From: DASUCS01 sp041166385
GTDB taxonomy: Bacteria > Actinomycetota > Acidimicrobiia > Acidimicrobiales > JACDCH01
Assembly (NCBI GenBank): GCA_041166385.1
Contig: JBEEFW010000025.1
Location: 24,058-88,057 of the forward strand
Direction of reading: 5' to 3'
Length of the DNA stretch: 64,000 bases
A program made the translations under genes and the position numbers. Positions 60,551 to 64,000 of the stretch are shown here, piece by piece (the stretch's first letter is position 1; each line of letters starts with the position of its first letter). Under the pieces are notes generated by a model. That model was not told the origin of the DNA. It saw only the letters and a list, made by a program, of their open reading frames with translations, and made no database searches.

Positions 60551-60560
60551 ACGGTACGCT
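60551..60560. promoter_or_regulatory. Overlapping divergent -10 boxes of phoH and the unknown gene
   Basis: Plus-strand TACGCT (60555-60560) precedes the phoH GTG (60571) by 10 nt. Minus-strand TACCGT (60556-60551) precedes the divergent GTG (60544) by 6 nt. The two hexamers share the TA dinucleotide at 60555-60556, so polymerase could not occupy both together. Confidence 0.45.
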
Positions 60561-60570
60561 TTGCGCGATC

Positions 60571-61530
60571 GTGAGCTCCACCCAAGTGAAGATCAGCGTG
60601 CCGGGAAATCATCTGATGACCGGCTTGCTCGGCCAGCGTGATGAGCTGCTGCGGCTCATCGAAGGGGCCTTTCCCGGTGTCGAGATCCATGTTCGTGGCA
60701 ACGAGATCGCAATCGAGGGTGAAGCGGTCGAAGCGGATCGTGTCGGTCGCCTGTTCGAGGAGCTCGTGATCCTCCTGCAGCAGGGTCAGCGACTCGAGCC
60801 CGCGGGCGTGTCGCGCACGATCGACATGGTCAAGGCCGATGAGCGGCCGTCCGAGGTGCTCACGGCGGAAGTGCTCCGCGGTGCGAAGGGCCGCTCGGTG
60901 CGGCCCAAGTCGAGCGGACAGAAGCGGTACGTCGATGCCATCCGCGAGAACGTCATCACGTTCGGCATCGGTCCGGCGGGAACGGGCAAGAGTTGGCTCG
61001 CGGTCGCGATGGCCGTGCAAGCGCTGCAGGCCAAGGATGTCGACCGCATCATCCTCACCCGACCCGCCGTCGAAGCCGGCGAGCGGTTGGGGTTCCTGCC
61101 CGGCGACATCATGGCGAAGATCGATCCGTACCTGCGACCCCTCTACGACGCGCTGTACGACATGGTCGAGCTCGAGGGTGCGCAGCGACTGCTCGAGCGC
61201 GGAACGGTCGAGGTCGCGCCCCTCGCCTTCATGCGCGGACGGACGCTCTCGCGCAGCTTCATCATCCTCGACGAGGCGCAGAACGCGACGCCCGAGCAGA
61301 TGAAGATGTTCCTTACGCGCATCGGGTTCGGATCGAAGGTCGTCGTGACCGGTGACGTCACGCAGGTCGACGTGCCCGGAGGACGCAGTGGTCTTGCGGG
61401 GCTCGAGAAGACACTCGTGGACATCGAGGGGCTGGCGTTCGTGCGGCTGACCAGTCGCGACGTCGTGCGGCACCGCATCGTGCAAGACATCGTCGATGCG
61501 TACGAGCGCGCCGCGCCCGTCAACCCATGA
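60571..61530 (+). CDS. phoH: PhoH-family ATPase
   Basis: A 319-residue P-loop protein. Walker A is GPAGTGKS (134-141, Lys140), Walker B is FIILDEAQN and further motifs are LTRPAVEAGERLGFLPGD and VVVTGDVTQVD, as in the PhoH core. The N-terminal part (1-110) is the KH-like extension common in actinobacterial PhoH. The cellular role is not settled; links to RNA metabolism and ybeY have been proposed. ybeY follows with a 4-bp overlap (ATGA). GTG 60571 is a near-leaderless start. Confidence 0.92.
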   Translation: MSSTQVKISVPGNHLMTGLLGQRDELLRLIEGAFPGVEIHVRGNEIAIEGEAVEADRVGRLFEELVILLQQGQRLEPAGVSRTIDMVKADERPSEVLTAEVLRGAKGRSVRPKSSGQKRYVDAIRENVITFGIGPAGTGKSWLAVAMAVQALQAKDVDRIILTRPAVEAGERLGFLPGDIMAKIDPYLRPLYDALYDMVELEGAQRLLERGTVEVAPLAFMRGRTLSRSFIILDEAQNATPEQMKMFLTRIGFGSKVVVTGDVTQVDVPGGRSGLAGLEKTLVDIEGLAFVRLTSRDVVRHRIVQDIVDAYERAAPVNP

Positions 61531-62087
61531 CGGACCCGTCCTATCCGCTCACGTCGAAGCGCCGGCGATTGCCGGACGAAGGTGTGCTCGAGGTGTTCGT
61601 CGCCAACGAGCAGTCGGTACACCCCGTCGATACCGCCCGTTGGCAATTGTTGGCGGAGCAGGTGATCGATGCTGAAGGAATACGCGGTGACGCCGAGCTG
61701 TCGCTCTTGTTCGTCGACGAGCTCACCATCACCGAGCTGAACGAACGCTTCATGGGTGTCGACGAGCCGACGGACGTCCTCGCCTTCCCGCTCGAGGACG
61801 ATGCCGTAGGAGCCGGCCGCTGGCCGGACAACGGCCCGAACGGCCCCAGTGGACATCGCGACGAGAGCGGTGATCCGCCGCTCCTGTTGGGTGACGTCGT
61901 CATCTGTCCGCAGGTAGCCGCCGCCAACGCGCCCACGCACGCGGGTTCGTACGACGACGAGCTCGCGCTGCTGGTCGTGCACGGCATCCTCCATGTGCTC
62001 GGGATGGATCACGCCGATCCTGAGGAGGAGGCGGCGATGCAGGCGAAGGAGCGCTCGCTGCTCGAGCGCTTCCATACATCGAAGTGA
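61527..62087 (+). CDS. ybeY: Endoribonuclease YbeY
   Basis: A 186-residue metalloprotein for 16S rRNA maturation and ribosome quality control. The zinc-binding motif HGILHVLGMDH is complete and the upstream motif DVLAFPLED fits. A short linker around residues 93-110 (GAGRWPDNGPNGPSGH) is an insertion relative to typical YbeY. The ATG overlaps phoH and its stop overlaps the next gene (GTGA), in the widely conserved phoH-ybeY-corC-era order. Confidence 0.94.
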   Translation: MTDPSYPLTSKRRRLPDEGVLEVFVANEQSVHPVDTARWQLLAEQVIDAEGIRGDAELSLLFVDELTITELNERFMGVDEPTDVLAFPLEDDAVGAGRWPDNGPNGPSGHRDESGDPPLLLGDVVICPQVAAANAPTHAGSYDDELALLVVHGILHVLGMDHADPEEEAAMQAKERSLLERFHTSK

Positions 62088-63337
62088 CGAATGCCGAAAT
62101 CATCGGGCTGCTGGCCTTCGTGGCACTCGTGGCCTTCGCCGCCGTACTCGCCGTTGCTGAAACGAGCCTGACACACCTCACCCGGGGGCGAGCGGCCGCG
62201 CTCGCCGAGGACGGCGACAAGCGCGCCGCGATGCTCGCCCGCTTGCTCGAGCGGCGCGAGCGAGTGATCAACCCCGTGTTGCTCGTGCTCCTCACGTGCC
62301 ATCTCGCGGCCGCCACGATCGTGGCGTTGATCGCATCCAACCGCTGGGGCCCTGGAGGGGTGGCCGCCGCGTTCGTCGTCGAGCTCATCGTGATCTTCGT
62401 CTTCGCCGAAGCGGTGCCGAAGACATACGCCTTGCTCGCGACGGATCAGTCGGCCTTGCGCGTCGCCCCTCTGGCCCGAGCGATTTCGCTGATCGCGCCA
62501 TTGCGGTGGGCTGCTCGGCTGTTGATCGGCGTGGCCAACGTGATCATCCCGGGAAAGGGCCGCGCCGAGGGTCCGACGGTCACGGAAGACGACCTCCTCG
62601 CGCTGGCCGGTGTCGCCGTCGACGACGCGGTGCTTGCGGCGGAGGAACGCAAGCTCATCGAGAACACGATCGAGTTCGGCGACACTGTTGTGCGCGAGGT
62701 GATGGTGCCGCGACCCGACATGGTGACGGTGTCGTCTGAATTCAAGGTCGGCGACGTGATGGAGATCGTGATTCTCAACGGCTTCAGCCGGCTGCCGGTC
62801 TCGGGGGACGGCATCGACGACATCGTGGGCATCGTGCACGCGAAAGACCTGATGCGGGCTGAGCGCGACCACAAGTCCGAGTGTCCGGTGACGGACTACC
62901 TGCGCCCCGCCATCTTCGTGCCGGAGACGAAGAAGGTGCCGCCGCTACTGCGGGAGATGCAGGCCGAGCGCTATCACATGGCGATCGTCATCGATGAGTA
63001 CGGGGGTACGGCCGGGTTGGTCACGCTCGAGGATCTCATCGAGGAACTCGTCGGTGAGATCGTCGACGAGTACGACGTCGAGGACCCGCAGTTGGAGCGG
63101 CTTCCGAGCGGTGAGTTGCGCGTCAACGCGCGCATGAACATCGACGACCTCAACGAGTTGCTCGACGATGCGCTCCCGGAGGGGGACTGGGACTCGGTCG
63201 GCGGCCTGCTCATCGCGCTGCTCGGGCACGTGCCCGCGGAAGGTGAGACCGCCGATGTCGACGGTCATCAGCTGCGAGCCGAGCGCGTCAACGGCCGGCG
63301 CATCGGGCGGGTCGTCATCAGTCCCGTGAAGCGATGA
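62084..63337 (+). CDS. CNNM/CorC-type hemolysin-domain transporter-associated protein
   Basis: A 417-residue membrane protein. An N-terminal DUF21/CNNM region has about four hydrophobic helices (first AEIIGLLAFVALVAFAAVLA). Two CBS-like modules follow (REVMVPRPDMV and GFSRLPVSGDGIDDIVGIVHAKDLM). The C-terminal CorC_HlyC domain has VDGHQLRAERVNGRRIGRVVI. Family members are implicated in Mg2+/Co2+ efflux or homeostasis. The GTG start 62084 overlaps ybeY; its stop overlaps era (ATGA). Confidence 0.9.
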   Translation: MTNAEIIGLLAFVALVAFAAVLAVAETSLTHLTRGRAAALAEDGDKRAAMLARLLERRERVINPVLLVLLTCHLAAATIVALIASNRWGPGGVAAAFVVELIVIFVFAEAVPKTYALLATDQSALRVAPLARAISLIAPLRWAARLLIGVANVIIPGKGRAEGPTVTEDDLLALAGVAVDDAVLAAEERKLIENTIEFGDTVVREVMVPRPDMVTVSSEFKVGDVMEIVILNGFSRLPVSGDGIDDIVGIVHAKDLMRAERDHKSECPVTDYLRPAIFVPETKKVPPLLREMQAERYHMAIVIDEYGGTAGLVTLEDLIEELVGEIVDEYDVEDPQLERLPSGELRVNARMNIDDLNELLDDALPEGDWDSVGGLLIALLGHVPAEGETADVDGHQLRAERVNGRRIGRVVISPVKR

Positions 63338-64000
63338 ACTTCCAGTCGGGGTTCTGCACGCTCGTCGGGCGGCCCAACGTCGGGAAGTCGACGCTGTTGA
63401 ACTCGATCCTGGGCACGAAGGTCACGATCGTGTCGGACAAGCCGCAGACCACTCGCACCGAGGTGCGCGGGGTCCTGCACCGGCCGGAGTCGCAGATCGT
63501 GTTCGTCGACACGCCGGGCATCCACAAGCCCCGAACGCTGCTCGGCGAACGCTTGAACGACACCGCTACCGGAGCGATCAGAGACGTCGATGCCGTCTGC
63601 CTCGTCCTCGACGCGACCGCGCCTCTCGGTCGAGGCGACCGGTTCGTCGCGGCGCGAGTCCCACGCGACGCGATCGTCGTGGTCACGAAGGTCGACATCG
63701 CGTCGCCCGACGAGGTGCTCACGCAGCTGGCGGCCGCCGGCGACCTCGATCTCAGCGAGTACTTCCCGGTGTCGGGCATCACAGGCACCGGAGTGCCGGC
63801 TCTCCTCGACGCGATCATCAGTCGACTGCCGGAGGGCCCGCCGTATTACCCGACCGACATGGTGGCGGATGTGCCGGAAGCCGCGTGGGTGGCTGAGCTC
63901 GTGCGCGAGCAACTGCTGGCCGTCGTCCGTGACGAGGTGCCGCACTCGATCGCGACTCGTGTCACCGAGTGGGAGCCGCCACGCGTGCGCGTCGAGATCC
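63334..64000 (+). CDS. era: GTPase Era (3' end beyond the window)
   Basis: The first 222 residues of Era, which assists 30S subunit assembly by binding 16S rRNA. G1 is GRPNVGKST, the effector loop has PQTTRTEVRG, G3 is DTPGIH, G4 is TKVD. After the GTPase domain the KH-domain entry starts around AELVREQLLAVVRDEVPHS. ATG 63334 overlaps the CNNM-protein stop. The gene runs off the right edge. Confidence 0.95.
   Translation, partial: MNFQSGFCTLVGRPNVGKSTLLNSILGTKVTIVSDKPQTTRTEVRGVLHRPESQIVFVDTPGIHKPRTLLGERLNDTATGAIRDVDAVCLVLDATAPLGRGDRFVAARVPRDAIVVVTKVDIASPDEVLTQLAAAGDLDLSEYFPVSGITGTGVPALLDAIISRLPEGPPYYPTDMVADVPEAAWVAELVREQLLAVVRDEVPHSIATRVTEWEPPRVRVEI

Noticed and set aside
1..64000. CRISPR arrays, IS elements, prophage or integrative elements
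   Set aside because: I saw no regularly spaced repeats, transposase, integrase or att-like duplication at the tRNA; gene content and codon style look uniform.

Overview
This window is bacterial chromosome from a high-GC actinobacterium. I infer the class Acidimicrobiia (Ilumatobacter/Acidimicrobium type) from a combination of traits: a BldD-like regulator, PaaX, an F420-type LLM oxidoreductase, class II DAHP synthase, the nadD-LytR_C-rsfS order, an hrcA-dnaJ-rsmE block, many GTG starts and no mycobacterial or streptomycete hallmarks. Species identity cannot be read from the sequence alone. Coding density is very high: no gap between genes exceeds about 220 bp and stop/start overlaps (ATGA, GTGA) are the norm. 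I see no phage, IS element, CRISPR array or rRNA; one tRNA (Ala-GGC) is present.

Layout. 0-17 kb: proA, a PLP lyase with a class III cyclase-homology gene, a MoxR/VWA/phosphatase trio, a SpoIIE phosphatase, single-gene oxidoreductases, a PaaX-SDR pair, an assimilatory sulfate reduction operon (ferredoxin-type sulfite reductase, a 29-codon ORF, APS reductase), DAHP synthase and a sigma factor. 17-23 kb: NAD salvage (pncA-pncB-nadD) running into a LytR_C protein and rsfS, then an LVIVD-repeat secreted protein and tRNA-Ala. 23-35 kb: leuS, an acyl-activating enzyme, an LLM oxidoreductase and a branched-chain-amino-acid-type ABC transporter in only three ORFs, one of which fuses a 12-TM MFS transporter to both ATPases. 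35-40 kb: PAC2, an aminoglycoside-phosphotransferase-like gene, a thioredoxin-TPR protein, comEA, a zinc-finger/UspA-like protein and a cupredoxin-DUF2330 pair. 40-48 kb: a chemosensory operon (MCP, CheW, CheA-REC, CheB, CheR, receiver-GGDEF) without CheY or flagellar genes. 48-64 kb: comEC, a DHPS paralogue, holA, rpsT, lepA, a GGDEF pair, hrcA, dnaJ, rsmE, a BldD-like regulator, hemW, an uncharacterised gene, phoH, ybeY, a CNNM/CorC protein and the start of era.

Themes. Cyclic-di-GMP signalling appears twice as GGDEF proteins with intact inhibitory sites, and the BldD homologue carries the RXD-X8-RXXD c-di-GMP signature, so a transcriptional c-di-GMP circuit is plausible. Two receiver domains (in CheB and in the operon's diguanylate cyclase) lack the phospho-accepting aspartate. 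At least eight unlinked transcription units have a TANNNT box 6-7 nt before the start codon, which indicates leaderless transcripts; I used this geometry to decide several starts. The most unusual protein is the MFS-ABC-ABC fusion at 30322-33222.
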